From: Serratia sp. AKBS12
GTDB lineage: Bacteria > Pseudomonadota > Gammaproteobacteria > Enterobacterales > Enterobacteriaceae
Reading direction: 5' to 3'
Length of the DNA: 64,000 nucleotides
NCBI RefSeq assembly: GCF_024793895.1
Contig: NZ_JANUSB010000015.1
Coordinates: 124,001-188,000 of the forward strand
The notes under the pieces are model-generated. The model did no database searches. It saw only the letters and a list, made by a program, of their open reading frames with translations, and was not told the origin of the DNA. The translations under genes and the position numbers were made by a program. Of the stretch, positions 19,837-29,700 are shown one piece after another (position 1 is the first letter of the stretch; every line of letters begins with the position of its first letter).

Positions 19837-22014
19837 ATGGTACAGACTACGGCAAATCAACATCCACGGGATCGTCTGCGGGCGCGTATCGATCGCGGCG
19901 TACAGGCAGCGGTTACCGTCAGCGGGTTGCTGGTGCTGATGACGCTGATGCTGATCTTCGTTTATCTGCTGTATGCGGTACTGCCGCTGTTCAAGTCGGC
20001 GTCGATCGATGTGGCACAGTCGATAGCGATCGAGCGCAGCGCTCCGACGCTGGCACTGGGTATGGATGTACAGCAGCGCGTCGGTTATCGCATCGATACG
20101 CAGGGCGAAGGCCGATTCTATTCGTTGACCTCGGCGGACAATCGTCCTGCCGGCACGGCGATCGCGCAGCAACGGCTGTTGAAGGCACCCGCGCTGTTGG
20201 CACAGGCGGTTGGCGCCCGGGATACCTTTGCGCTGGCGGGGGCTGATGGCCGTTTTATCATTACGCAGGCCGAATTTGCCGCGACGCAACAAGGGTTGCC
20301 GCGCTGGGCGTTGCCGCTGGGCGCCCGGCCGCAGGCGCTGGATCGACGCGGCCGGGCGCTGACGCTGTTGGCATTGACCCCGGTGCGCCCTGCCGGCCAG
20401 TTTTTGCTGGCGGCGGTCACCGACGATCGCCGTCTGCTCCTGGGGCGTTTTGGCAGCGAACAGGCCGCCACGGTGAGTGAACTGCCGCTTGATGCCGCAG
20501 CGCAGCAGCTGATCATCACCCCAGACGGTCGCCAGCTGTATCTGTTGAGCGGCGATCGGCTGGCGCGCTACCAGATCGATGGCGATCGGCTGCAACTGGG
20601 CGAAACCCGCAGGCTTGGTGGGCAAGGGCCTTACCGCATCAGCGCCTTGCCGGGAGGCAGCGCGCTAATCGTTCACGCCGCCGACGGCGAACTGCGCGAA
20701 TGGTTCGACGTGGAGAAAAACCAACGCTGGCAATTGACGCCGGCGCAACGCTTCCAGCCACACGCCGTACCGCACAGCCTGCTGCTCAGCGAGCCGTATC
20801 GCCGGGTGTTTGCCACCCTGCAGCCAGACGGCGCCTTTGCGCTGTTTTCCACCCTGCAAGCGTCGCCGCTGCTGAGTGCGCAGCTGCCGGCGGGCGTGCA
20901 ACATGCCGCGTTTGCGCCGCGCGGCGACGGGCTATTGCTGGAAAGCGCGCAGGGCTGGCAGCGCTACGCACTGGACAATGCCTATCCCGACGTGACCTGG
21001 CGCTCGCTGTGGCAGCGCATGTGGTATGAAAACTACCCGCAGCCGGCGTTTGTCTGGCAATCCACCTCCGGGGAAGACAGCTATCAGGCCAAGTTCAGCC
21101 TGATACCGGTGATTTTCGGCACCTTCAAGGCCGCGGCTTACGCCATGCTGTTTGCGGTACCGCTGGCGTTGGCTGGCGCTGTTTATACCGCCTATTTTAT
21201 GTCGGCAGCGCTGCGCAGGGTGATAAAACCGGCGATTGAAGTGATGGGAGCATTGCCAACGGTGGTAATTGGGCTGGTGGCCGGTATCTGGCTGGCGCCG
21301 GTAATAGAACAGCATTTGCTGGCGGTGCTGGCATTGCCACTGCTGTTGGCGGCCGCGGTATTGCTGTGCGGCGCGGCGTGGCATCGCTGGGGGGCACGCC
21401 GACTGGCACCGGGCATCGACTTGCTGCTGTTGCTGCCGGTAGTGGCGCTAACGGTGTGGGGCGCCTTTGCCGTGGGTCCATGGCTGGAGCTCAGCCTGTT
21501 CGACGCACCGCTGCACGTGTGGCTGGGGGATGACTTCGATCAGCGCAACGCGCTGGTGGTGGGCGTGGCGATGGGGTTCGCGCTGGTGCCGATTATCTTC
21601 TCGCTGGCGGAAGATGCGCTGTTCAGCGTACCGGCCACACTCAGTCAAGGGTCGCTGGCGCTGGGCGCCACCCCGTGGCAGACGGTGGCGCACGTGGTGC
21701 TGCCATCCGCCAGCGCCGGCATTTTTTCGGCGTTGATGATTGGTTTTGGCCGTGCGGTAGGGGAAACCATGATTGTGCTGATGGCGACCGGCAATACGCC
21801 GATCGTTGACGGTAGCCTGTTCCAGGGGTTGCGCGCGCTGGCGGCCAATATCGCGATAGAAATGCCGGAGGCGGTGTCCGGCAGCAGCCATTATCGGGTG
21901 CTGTTTCTCACCGCGTTGGTGCTGTTTGTTTTCACTTTTATTTTCAATACGCTGGCCGAAGCCATTCGCCTGCGGCTGCGTGAGCGCTATACCCTGAATC
22001 AGGAGGCGCCATGA
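19837..22014 (+). CDS. pstC: PstC-like phosphate ABC transporter permease with large periplasmic domain
   Basis: A 725-residue permease, far longer than classical PstC (about 320). One N-terminal helix (about 27-50) anchors a periplasmic region of roughly 350 residues with repeated strand patterns (GRQLYLLSGDRLARYQIDGD, then DGELREWFDVEKNQRWQL) suggesting a beta-propeller. The typical transport permease domain follows (about 415-720), with a coupling segment [20 protein letters not shown]. It belongs to the long PstC group of proteobacteria. It overlaps the next gene by four bases. The substrate is inferred from family, the Pho box and the divergent ppk. No periplasmic phosphate-binding PstS is encoded nearby. 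Confidence 0.85.
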   Translation: MVQTTANQHPRDRLRARIDRGVQAAVTVSGLLVLMTLMLIFVYLLYAVLPLFKSASIDVAQSIAIERSAPTLALGMDVQQRVGYRIDTQGEGRFYSLTSADNRPAGTAIAQQRLLKAPALLAQAVGARDTFALAGADGRFIITQAEFAATQQGLPRWALPLGARPQALDRRGRALTLLALTPVRPAGQFLLAAVTDDRRLLLGRFGSEQAATVSELPLDAAAQQLIITPDGRQLYLLSGDRLARYQIDGDRLQLGETRRLGGQGPYRISALPGGSALIVHAADGELREWFDVEKNQRWQLTPAQRFQPHAVPHSLLLSEPYRRVFATLQPDGAFALFSTLQASPLLSAQLPAGVQHAAFAPRGDGLLLESAQGWQRYALDNAYPDVTWRSLWQRMWYENYPQPAFVWQSTSGEDSYQAKFSLIPVIFGTFKAAAYAMLFAVPLALAGAVYTAYFMSAALRRVIKPAIEVMGALPTVVIGLVAGIWLAPVIEQHLLAVLALPLLLAAAVLLCGAAWHRWGARRLAPGIDLLLLLPVVALTVWGAFAVGPWLELSLFDAPLHVWLGDDFDQRNALVVGVAMGFALVPIIFSLAEDALFSVPATLSQGSLALGATPWQTVAHVVLPSASAGIFSALMIGFGRAVGETMIVLMATGNTPIVDGSLFQGLRALAANIAIEMPEAVSGSSHYRVLFLTALVLFVFTFIFNTLAEAIRLRLRERYTLNQEAP

Positions 22015-23660
22015 AGAACTGGCTGAAGTCCGGCTCGCCGTGGGTCTGGCTCACTGCCGCCTCGGTTACCGTCAGCCTGCTGGCGCTGATCGGCATTCTA
22101 TTATTGCTGGCGGGACAGGGGATGCGCTATTTCTGGCCCAGCCCGGTGTACCAGTTCGAGCTTGAGCAGCCGGCGGCCGGGCCGGTGACGATGATTGGCG
22201 AACTGTACCAGCAGCACACCATTTCACGTCGTCAACTGCTGGAATCCGGCGTTACGCCGCCGGGCGACGCACAACGCTATACCCGTTATCTGATCAAGGT
22301 CGGTAATCGGGAAAGCGAAGGGCAGGATTTTCGCACTCTGCTGAGCAGCGATGTGCGTCGTCAAACCACGCCGCGTAACCTGTTGGTGCTCGAACGCAAC
22401 AGCAATGGCACGGCGTATGGCTATCTGGCCGGGATGCTGGAAGACGGACAACCGCTCACCGGCCGCGATCTCGGCCAGGCGTTGCAGCAACGTTTGCCGC
22501 AGATAGCCGCCTTGTCGCGCCAGGCGCATGATATCCAGTTCCGCGCTATGGCGCGCATCAATGAGCAATTCGCTGCGCTGAGCCTGCGCGAAAAACGCCT
22601 GCTGCGTGACGATCGGCTTGATGCGCGCGCTCAGGCGTCGATCAAAGCCGAACGGTTGGAACTGCAGCGGCAATACCGCCAGTTGGCAGAAAAATTATCG
22701 GGGCTGAACCGCGATCGGCAGCGTGACGCGTTGCTGTTGCGCGATATGCATGGGCAACTGCATACCATCGCGCTGAGTCAGGTACGCGATGCCTGGTATC
22801 CCAACGCGATGAGCGTCGGTCAAAAAGTGGCGCACTGGGGCGATCAGGTCAGAAAATTCCTCATGGACAGCCCGCGCGAGGCCAACACCGAAGGGGGGGT
22901 ATTTCCGGCGATTGTCGGTACCGTGCTGATGGTGATTTTGATGTCGATGGTGGTGATGCCGTTTGGGGTGATTGCTGCGGTCTACCTGCATGAGTACGCT
23001 GGCAATAACCTGCTGACACGGCTGATACGCATCGCGGTGGTCAATCTGGCCGGCGTGCCGTCGATCGTGTATGGCGTGTTCGGGCTGGGCTTTTTTGTCT
23101 ATCTGATCGGCGGTACGCTTGACCAGCTGTTTTACCCCGAGTCGCTGCCCAATCCGACCTTCGGTACGCCGGGCGTGCTGTGGGCCGCATTGACGCTGGC
23201 GTTGCTGACGCTGCCGGTGGTGATCGTGGCGACCGAGGAAGGGCTGTCACGCATTCCTGCGACCTTGCGTCAGGGATCGTTGGCGCTGGGCGCCAGCCGA
23301 GCGGAGACCTTATGGCACATTGTATTGCCGATGGCGGCGCCGGCGATGATGACCGGACTGATTCTGGCGGTGGCGCGTGCGGCGGGTGAAACCGCGCCGC
23401 TGATGCTGGTCGGGGTGGTGAAGTCGGTACCGGTGCTGCCGGTAGACGACATTTTCCCCTATCTGCATCTGGAGCGTAAATTCATGCATCTGGGCTTCCA
23501 GATTTACGATATGGCATTCCAAAGCCCAAGCGTTGAGGCCGCAAGGCCGCTGGTATTCGCCACCGCATTGCTGTTGGTGGTGATTGTAATCGGGCTGAAT
23601 CTGGCGGCAATGGGCATTCGTCATGCGCTGCGAGAGCGTTATCGGGCATGGAGTCAGTAA
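22011..23660 (+). CDS. pstA: PstA-like phosphate ABC transporter permease (long form)
   Basis: A 549-residue permease, about 250 residues longer than classical PstA. An N-terminal helix (about 13-38) is followed by a periplasmic region containing a charged helical stretch (residues about 180-240, rich in R, E, Q and L). The permease domain follows with [24 protein letters not shown], the ABC-coupling loop. The start ATG overlaps the previous stop (ATGA) and is preceded by AGGAGG. It would form the membrane channel with the PstC-like subunit and PstB. Substrate assignment is by family and context. Confidence 0.87.
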   Translation: MKNWLKSGSPWVWLTAASVTVSLLALIGILLLLAGQGMRYFWPSPVYQFELEQPAAGPVTMIGELYQQHTISRRQLLESGVTPPGDAQRYTRYLIKVGNRESEGQDFRTLLSSDVRRQTTPRNLLVLERNSNGTAYGYLAGMLEDGQPLTGRDLGQALQQRLPQIAALSRQAHDIQFRAMARINEQFAALSLREKRLLRDDRLDARAQASIKAERLELQRQYRQLAEKLSGLNRDRQRDALLLRDMHGQLHTIALSQVRDAWYPNAMSVGQKVAHWGDQVRKFLMDSPREANTEGGVFPAIVGTVLMVILMSMVVMPFGVIAAVYLHEYAGNNLLTRLIRIAVVNLAGVPSIVYGVFGLGFFVYLIGGTLDQLFYPESLPNPTFGTPGVLWAALTLALLTLPVVIVATEEGLSRIPATLRQGSLALGASRAETLWHIVLPMAAPAMMTGLILAVARAAGETAPLMLVGVVKSVPVLPVDDIFPYLHLERKFMHLGFQIYDMAFQSPSVEAARPLVFATALLLVVIVIGLNLAAMGIRHALRERYRAWSQ

Positions 23661-23688
23661 CTGCAATGAACTATTTGGGAAGTGTGCA

Positions 23689-24501
23689 ATGGGTTTAATG
23701 ACGCCAGGCAGTTTGCCCCGGCTGGATGTCCAGCATCTTGAACAGCAGCATACCGCGCTGTCGGTCAGCGACCTGAACCTGTTCTATGGCGACAAGCAGG
23801 TGCTGCATGATATTTCGCTGCGTATCCCGCGCCACCGGGTAACTGCGCTTATTGGCCCGTCCGGCTGCGGCAAGTCCACGCTGTTGCGCTGTTTTAATCG
23901 TATGAACGATTTGGTAGACAACTGCCGTCTCGACGGCGAGTTGCAGCTGAACGGCGAAACGCTGTCCGGGCCGCATATCGACGTAGCGGCGCTGCGGCGG
24001 CGGGTGGGGATGGTGTTCCAGCGGCCCAATCCGTTCCCCAAATCAATTTATGAAAACGTGGTGTATGGCCTGCGTTTGCAGGGCATTCGCGAACGACGCA
24101 TTCTGGATGAGGCGGTGGAACGCTCGCTGCGCGCCGCCGCGCTGTGGCACGAGGTCAAAGACCGGCTGCGTGAAAACGCATTTCGCCTGTCCAGCGGCCA
24201 GCAGCAGCGTTTGGTGATTGCGCGCGCGATAGCCATCGAGCCGGAAGTGTTGCTACTGGATGAGCCGACTTCGGCATTGGATCCGATTTCAACGCTGACC
24301 ATCGAAGAGCTGATTTCTACCCTCAAGCAGCGTTATACGGTGGTGCTGGTGACGCACAACATGCAGCAGGCGGCGCGGGTTTCTGACTACACCGCCTTTA
24401 TTCACCAGGGCAGGCTGGTGGAGTATAACGACACCGACGCGATATTTACCTCGCCGCGCCAGCGCCGCACCGAGGATTATATTACTGGGCGCTATGGTTA
24501 A
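23689..24501 (+). CDS. pstB: Phosphate ABC transporter ATP-binding protein PstB
   Basis: A 270-residue ABC ATPase. Walker [10 protein letters not shown] is at residues 56-64, Q-loop [11 protein letters not shown] follows, and Walker [13 protein letters not shown] has catalytic D191/E192. The signature motif reads LSSGQ (167-171), where PstB normally has LSGGQ. The phosphate-specific phrases [12 protein letters not shown] and [16 protein letters not shown] are diagnostic of PstB. ATG at 23689 is preceded by GGGAAG; the frame is open back to 23623 but overlaps pstA and lacks a ribosome site. It is last in the three-gene operon; phoU is absent. Confidence 0.93.
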   Translation: MGLMTPGSLPRLDVQHLEQQHTALSVSDLNLFYGDKQVLHDISLRIPRHRVTALIGPSGCGKSTLLRCFNRMNDLVDNCRLDGELQLNGETLSGPHIDVAALRRRVGMVFQRPNPFPKSIYENVVYGLRLQGIRERRILDEAVERSLRAAALWHEVKDRLRENAFRLSSGQQQRLVIARAIAIEPEVLLLDEPTSALDPISTLTIEELISTLKQRYTVVLVTHNMQQAARVSDYTAFIHQGRLVEYNDTDAIFTSPRQRRTEDYITGRYG

Positions 24502-24911
24502 TCTGCCATACCCCTCTATAAATTTATCTGCCAACGCCATTGGTCAGATGCGAGGTGCGCGCGGCGGCATGGCCACCGGCTTAAGCTGGTATCAGAGCTT
24601 GATGACAAAGTTGCCTGTTGGCTCGAGATAGCCGGGCCCAGCCGCAACAACGGGGATTATGGGTCAATCTAAAGGTTGTTTAAATTGGCTGCCGGCAAAT
24701 TTGTCCGGCGGCTGATGCCGCAACTCGCCCAACGGCACGCTCTCCCTGATATGTGTCTTTGTCAGCAGTCTCCATCATAGAATTTTTACATGCCCTCGTC
24801 GCTGGTCGAGGCTTGATGGCGCCGAATGTCGCGTCATCAGGCTTGCTCGCACCTTCCTTGATTATTTCCCCGTCTCCTTTCGGCTTAAACGTTACCGATG
24901 TCACTATAAAT

Positions 24912-24930
24912 AAAAATAATTCTCATTTAG
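24912..24930 (+). promoter_or_regulatory. Candidate Fur box
   Basis: AAAAATAATTCTCATTTAG matches the 19-bp Fur consensus GATAATGATAATCATTATC at about 11 positions and lies immediately upstream of a strong promoter for the secretion operon. Iron control of the related shlBA haemolysin operon of Serratia is established knowledge, which raises plausibility. Confidence 0.5.
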
Positions 24931-24931
24931 A

Positions 24932-24959
24932 TTGACCATGAGCTTTTGCTGTTTATAAT
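24932..24959 (+). promoter_or_regulatory. Sigma-70 promoter for the two-partner secretion operon
   Basis: A -35 TTGACC (24932-24937) and a perfect -10 TATAAT (24954-24959) are separated by 16 bp, 39 bp upstream of the tpsB ATG. Confidence 0.7.
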
Positions 24960-24998
24960 TCGATCAATTTGTAAGTAAAAGTAAATGGATGATTAAAA

Positions 24999-26678
24999 AT
25001 GTATGCATGGAAGCTTGCTGTCTGGGCGCTGCTACCGACGTTTTATTGCACGTTAGTGGGGCTGGCGCAGGGCGCAAAAATGGCCAATCCCATAGAGCGC
25101 GATAATGCGACCCAACAACAAAAACTGTTGTTGGAACAGGCACAACGGCAGCGCGAGGCGTTACAAACTGCCATCACGCTGCCGTCGCTACCGCTACCGG
25201 CGTCGACTAAAAGCGGTGAAACCTGCCATTGGGTAAGGCAGATCGGCTTTCAGAACGCCGAGCGGCTCTCCTGGTCGGTAAAAGAACGGCTGGCGCGTCC
25301 GTATCAGGGGCGTTGCCTAACGCTGGCCGACATTAACCGCCTGGTGCGCGAAACGACCAACGCCTACCTGCATCGTGGCTATGTTACCTCGCAGGCTTGG
25401 CTACCAGAGCAGGATATTTCGAGCGGTGAGTTGAAGGTGAGTGTCAGTGAGGGGCGGATTTCTGACATCACCTTGAACGGCGAACAGACGCTGGCAATAC
25501 GGATGGCATTTCCCGGTCTGATCGGTCGCGTATTAAATTTGCGAGACATTGAACAGGGCCTGGAACAGCTCAATCGGCTACCTTCGCAACAGGTAACCAT
25601 CGATATCCAGCCTGCTGAAAATCCGGGCTTTTCCACGGTGATTTTGCAGCGCAGTGCCATGTACCCACCGATCTCGCTCTCTCTCGGTTTCGATAACAGC
25701 GGTCAGAAAAGCACCGGCACTGGCCAGGTTAACGCTGGCATAACGCTGGATAATCCGCTGCATTTGGCGGATAGGTGGGCGATTTTTGCTGCGCATAGCG
25801 ATGACTTCAGCCGTCGGCACCGGAGTCGCAGTTTGAACGGCAGCATCACTGTGCCCTACGGGTATTGGTTGTTCAACTATCAACATAGCTGGAGCGATTT
25901 CTTTCAACATGTACCGTTTAACGGTAACGCTTATCGCTATCAAGGCAGCAGCCAGACCCATCGCCTGGGCACCAACCGCACATTGCTACGAGATGGTAAA
26001 CGCAAGATAGCCGCAGATATCGGACTGACGCGGCGCACTACGGAAAATCGCCTGGCGGGTGAACGGCTGGGTGTCAGTAGCCACACGCTCAGTATTGCCA
26101 GTTTGGGGCTCAATTACAGTACGGTGCTGGGCCGCGGTTATATGACGCTGAACCCGACGGTAAGCCACGGTTTGCCAACGCTGGGAGCAACCGCTGACGA
26201 TCCGAACTATGCAGAGGCACCGCGCAGCGAGTTTCGCAAGCTCAGCCTCAGTGCCAGTTATTTTTATCCACTAACGCCTGCTCTTTATTACCTGACGTCT
26301 AGCTACGGGCAAATCAGCGCAGAGAATTTGTATGTCGGCGAGCGTGTTGCCGTCGGTGGGCAATATTCGGTGCGCGGTTTCAAAGAACAATATCTGACCG
26401 GTAATCGCGGTGCATATTGGCGCAATGAGCTCAATTGGCAATGGATAACGCTGCCAGGGTTGGGAAACCTTGATCTGTCGGGCGCATTAGACGCCGGTTG
26501 GCTGCAAGGGCGAGCAGAGCAAATCGACGGTGGAAATGTCGCCGGCGTAGCGCTGGGCGCGGCGTTAAGCAGCCGGTGGTTCAATCAATCATTCACCGTA
26601 GGTCGGCCACTGGTATATCCCGGCAGCCTGCAAGCGGATCGTTGGGTGGCCTACTGGCAAGCCACCGTAACCCTATAA
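24999..26678 (+). CDS. ShlB/FhaC/HecB-family TpsB outer-membrane transporter (CdiB-like)
   Basis: A 559-residue Omp85-superfamily transporter that secretes and activates the neighbouring exoprotein. It has an N-terminal signal sequence (to about residue 27), a Q/R-rich helix, POTRA domains (about 75-225), and a 16-strand barrel. The lid-loop motif VRGF is at 458-461 (GGQYSVRGFKEQYL), and the protein ends in a strand with terminal leucine (WQATVTL). ShlB-type features argue for the haemolysin/CDI subgroup. It precedes the exoprotein gene by 65 bp and is probably cotranscribed. A Fur-box-like site and consensus promoter lie upstream. Calling it CdiB depends on the partner being a CDI protein, which the toxin/immunity arrangement supports. 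Confidence 0.93.
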   Translation: MYAWKLAVWALLPTFYCTLVGLAQGAKMANPIERDNATQQQKLLLEQAQRQREALQTAITLPSLPLPASTKSGETCHWVRQIGFQNAERLSWSVKERLARPYQGRCLTLADINRLVRETTNAYLHRGYVTSQAWLPEQDISSGELKVSVSEGRISDITLNGEQTLAIRMAFPGLIGRVLNLRDIEQGLEQLNRLPSQQVTIDIQPAENPGFSTVILQRSAMYPPISLSLGFDNSGQKSTGTGQVNAGITLDNPLHLADRWAIFAAHSDDFSRRHRSRSLNGSITVPYGYWLFNYQHSWSDFFQHVPFNGNAYRYQGSSQTHRLGTNRTLLRDGKRKIAADIGLTRRTTENRLAGERLGVSSHTLSIASLGLNYSTVLGRGYMTLNPTVSHGLPTLGATADDPNYAEAPRSEFRKLSLSASYFYPLTPALYYLTSSYGQISAENLYVGERVAVGGQYSVRGFKEQYLTGNRGAYWRNELNWQWITLPGLGNLDLSGALDAGWLQGRAEQIDGGNVAGVALGAALSSRWFNQSFTVGRPLVYPGSLQADRWVAYWQATVTL

Positions 26679-26743
26679 CGCCAGCGAAGGATATGGGAGC
26701 GCCGACAGGCGTTCAAAACTCAGGTCGCTTCAAAGGAATGAAT

Positions 26744-29700
26744 ATGAATACGCTCAATTCTCCGTTGGCACGCGCTGCCAGCTACTTGCTGATCTACCTG
26801 ACGGCTTTCCAGCAGTTGCACCCGGCGTTCGCTGCTGGCATCAATGCCGCCAACGGCAACACCCAAGTTCATATGAAACCGGGCAACGTGCCGGTGGTGA
26901 ATATCGCCACGCCGAACGGGGCGGGGATTTCGCACAATACCTACAAGGATTTCAACGTCGGTACGCCCGGTGCGGTGCTGAATAACGCCATCCAGCGTGG
27001 TAAGACCCAACTGGGCGTGACTATTGAGAATGCAAAGGGCAACCCGAATCTGAAAGGGAAACCAGCAGAACTTATCATCAATGAGGTTCTCGGCGGCAGG
27101 CGCTCCGAGTTGCGCGGTAAGCTCGAGGTCTTTGGCAATAAAGCCAGCGTGATGATTGCCAACCCTAATGGCATTACCTGTGATGGTTGTGGTTTTATCA
27201 ACGCGCCGGGCGTAACTCTGACTACCGGCAAGCCGCGGTTCGACAAACAAGGTGCACTGAAGGCACTGGAAGTAAAAAAAGGGGCCATTACTATCGGTGG
27301 AAAAGGGCTGGGTGGCACCAGTGCCGATTACGTCGACATCATCAGCCGTGCCGCGGTGCTGAACGGTAAAATCAACGCCAAAACCCTGTCGTTAACCCAG
27401 GGCGCCAACCGCATCAACTTCAAGGACGGCAGTATCAAGCCGATCGCCGGTGAAGGCGCTAAGCCCCAACTGGCCGTGGATACCAAAGCGCTGGGCGGCA
27501 TGTACGCCAACAAAATCCGCCTGGTGGCCAACGAAAATGGCGTGGGAGTAAATCTGAGAAATCTCTCCAGCAACCAGCGTGACATCATGCTGAGTGTCAA
27601 CGGCAAGCTTGTGCTGAATGGCAATACACAGAGTAAAACTGATCTCAATGTCAGTGCCAAGGGGTTGCACATTACGTCGGGCGCTATCGTGCAGGCAGAC
27701 GGCAACGCTACGTTGGCGACGACGACGCTGGTGAATGATGGGCAAACCAGCACCAGAGGCGATATGCGTATCTTTGGCGACCATATCCGCAACGCGGGGG
27801 AAAACGCCAAGTTGCACGCCAATAAAAATATGTGGATCCAAAAGGATGCGCAGGGCAACAAGGCTAAATCCGTCGAGAACCGTTCGGCGAAAATCCTGAC
27901 CAACAGCGGCGATTTAGTGATACGCACGGAGAGTTTGAACAATGTGAGGCAAGAGGTTCAAGCCGTTTGGAAAAGTACTCCCGGTAACTCCAAAGCGTTC
28001 AATAAATCCTTGGTGGGAAGTTATTACGACTCACGGCAAGGTGTTGACGCTATTGTACTGCTGGAACCTGAACTGAAGGACTTTGGCATCGGCAGTTGGT
28101 TTGGCGAAATCAATCTGTCGAAAGGCGACAGGGTTAATGTGGGGAAAGACGAGTATCTCCTGGTGAAATCGCAGGCGCCGGGGGTGATAAATTCAGGCAA
28201 CAACGCTTATATCAACGCGACAACGTTATGGAACGATCAGTCGAATATCAGCGCGGCCAAAGATCTGATCCTGACGGGGAATGATTTTACCGTAAAGAGC
28301 ATTCAACTCGGTCAGAAAGATCGGTACTGGCGCCTAGGAACGAACACGTTTGGCGTTGGGGAGTTTGTCCGTGACGAAGATGCGCCTCCCGGAGATTGGG
28401 ATCTGCTGTATGTCATGGAAAAAGCCCCTTATACCAAGCAGCAAGAGCTTGTTGTCTGGCAAGCAAAGGGGCAGCAAAAATCATCGATTACTGCCGGCAA
28501 TAATCTCACTGCGGATTTTAAAAATAAGATAGAAATCAGTACGCCGACGCCCCATGAAAATCAGCTGAATGAAGTGGTCACCTCCGGCAGGCCAGAGTCG
28601 CTTAAGGCGCGGAATGTTCTGCTGCATGCCAAAAACATCGTCGGCACTGATGCGATTCGTGCCGATGACAATATCACCGCGATTGCCGAAGATCGGATTG
28701 TTTTTGGGCAAGGCATTTTGGCCGCCGGAAAAGGGCTGTCTCTGACGGCAGTCAACGCTATCGACGCGTGGCAAAGTGAGCTGAAAGGGCAGGACGTCAC
28801 GTTAAACGCCAAAAATGGTGAGATAAAAATACATTCCAGCGAGAAACCTCACTACTTCCGCCCTGACGGTTCTCGCTGGTTGGGCAGCCTTGAGGCTTCA
28901 GGTGATTTGTCTCTCACGGCTGGCAGTACTATCACGTTGCTGAATACGCTGCTGGCACCTCAAAGCCGTAATATCGCCATGACGGCTAACGGCAGCATTG
29001 CAATCGTAAAAAACAGCGCGTTGTTGGAGGGGCCGCTATTGGAGGGGCCGGTCTCTCTGGCCAAACAGCAACAATACTTCAACCAGCTATTGGCCAGCGG
29101 TCAAATGAAAGCAACAGGTTCCGTTTTGCTCAACAGCGGCGGTTCCTTAGGATTACGTGGGATAAAGATAAACGCAGGCAAAGATGTCACGCTTTTATCC
29201 GGTCATAACATCGATCTGAAATACCGAGAGCTTGATGAGAAATTCAACTCTCTGTTCCCTGCCTCACGCACCGCCGAATTAAGTAGCAAAGTACATGCTG
29301 GCGCAAATCTGCTGATTAATTCGGCCCGCGATCTTGATACGCAGGGTGGTACGCTTTCTGCTAACGGCAATATTTCATTATTGGCGGGAAACAGTCTGCG
29401 GTTAGCGGCATTAGGATATTCCGCCATAGCTGCCACCAATGATAATAACAAAGACGATCGCCATGTGGTCACTACGATCAATGCCAGAAAAAACGTGACG
29501 GCAGCCGCTAACAACCAGTTGCTGACCTATGGCGCCAAACTTACCTCCGGCGGCAATATGACCCTGACCTCTGGCGGAGATATGCGCTTTGAAGCGGTGC
29601 AGAACCATAGTTACCGAGAGGCCCGAAACGAATATACCGAAAAGCGAACCCAGCTAGGTACTAGTCTCAATGCCGGTGGCCTGATGACGATCATTTCCAA

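Larger units (their letters stand above)
24502..24998. other. Intergenic region upstream of the two-partner secretion operon
   Basis: These 497 bp contain no convincing gene; two short ORFs (24680-24904 minus, 24753-24935 plus) show no recognisable family or ribosome site. An imperfect hairpin at about 24529-24552 (ATCTGCCAA ... TTGGTCAGAT) may end the pst-like transcript. The last 100 bp are AT-rich and hold the Fur-box-like site and promoter listed separately. Confidence 0.6.

Noticed and set aside
24680-24935. Overlapping short ORFs upstream of the secretion operon
   Set aside because: No ribosome site or recognised family, and they overlap each other on opposite strands next to regulatory sites.
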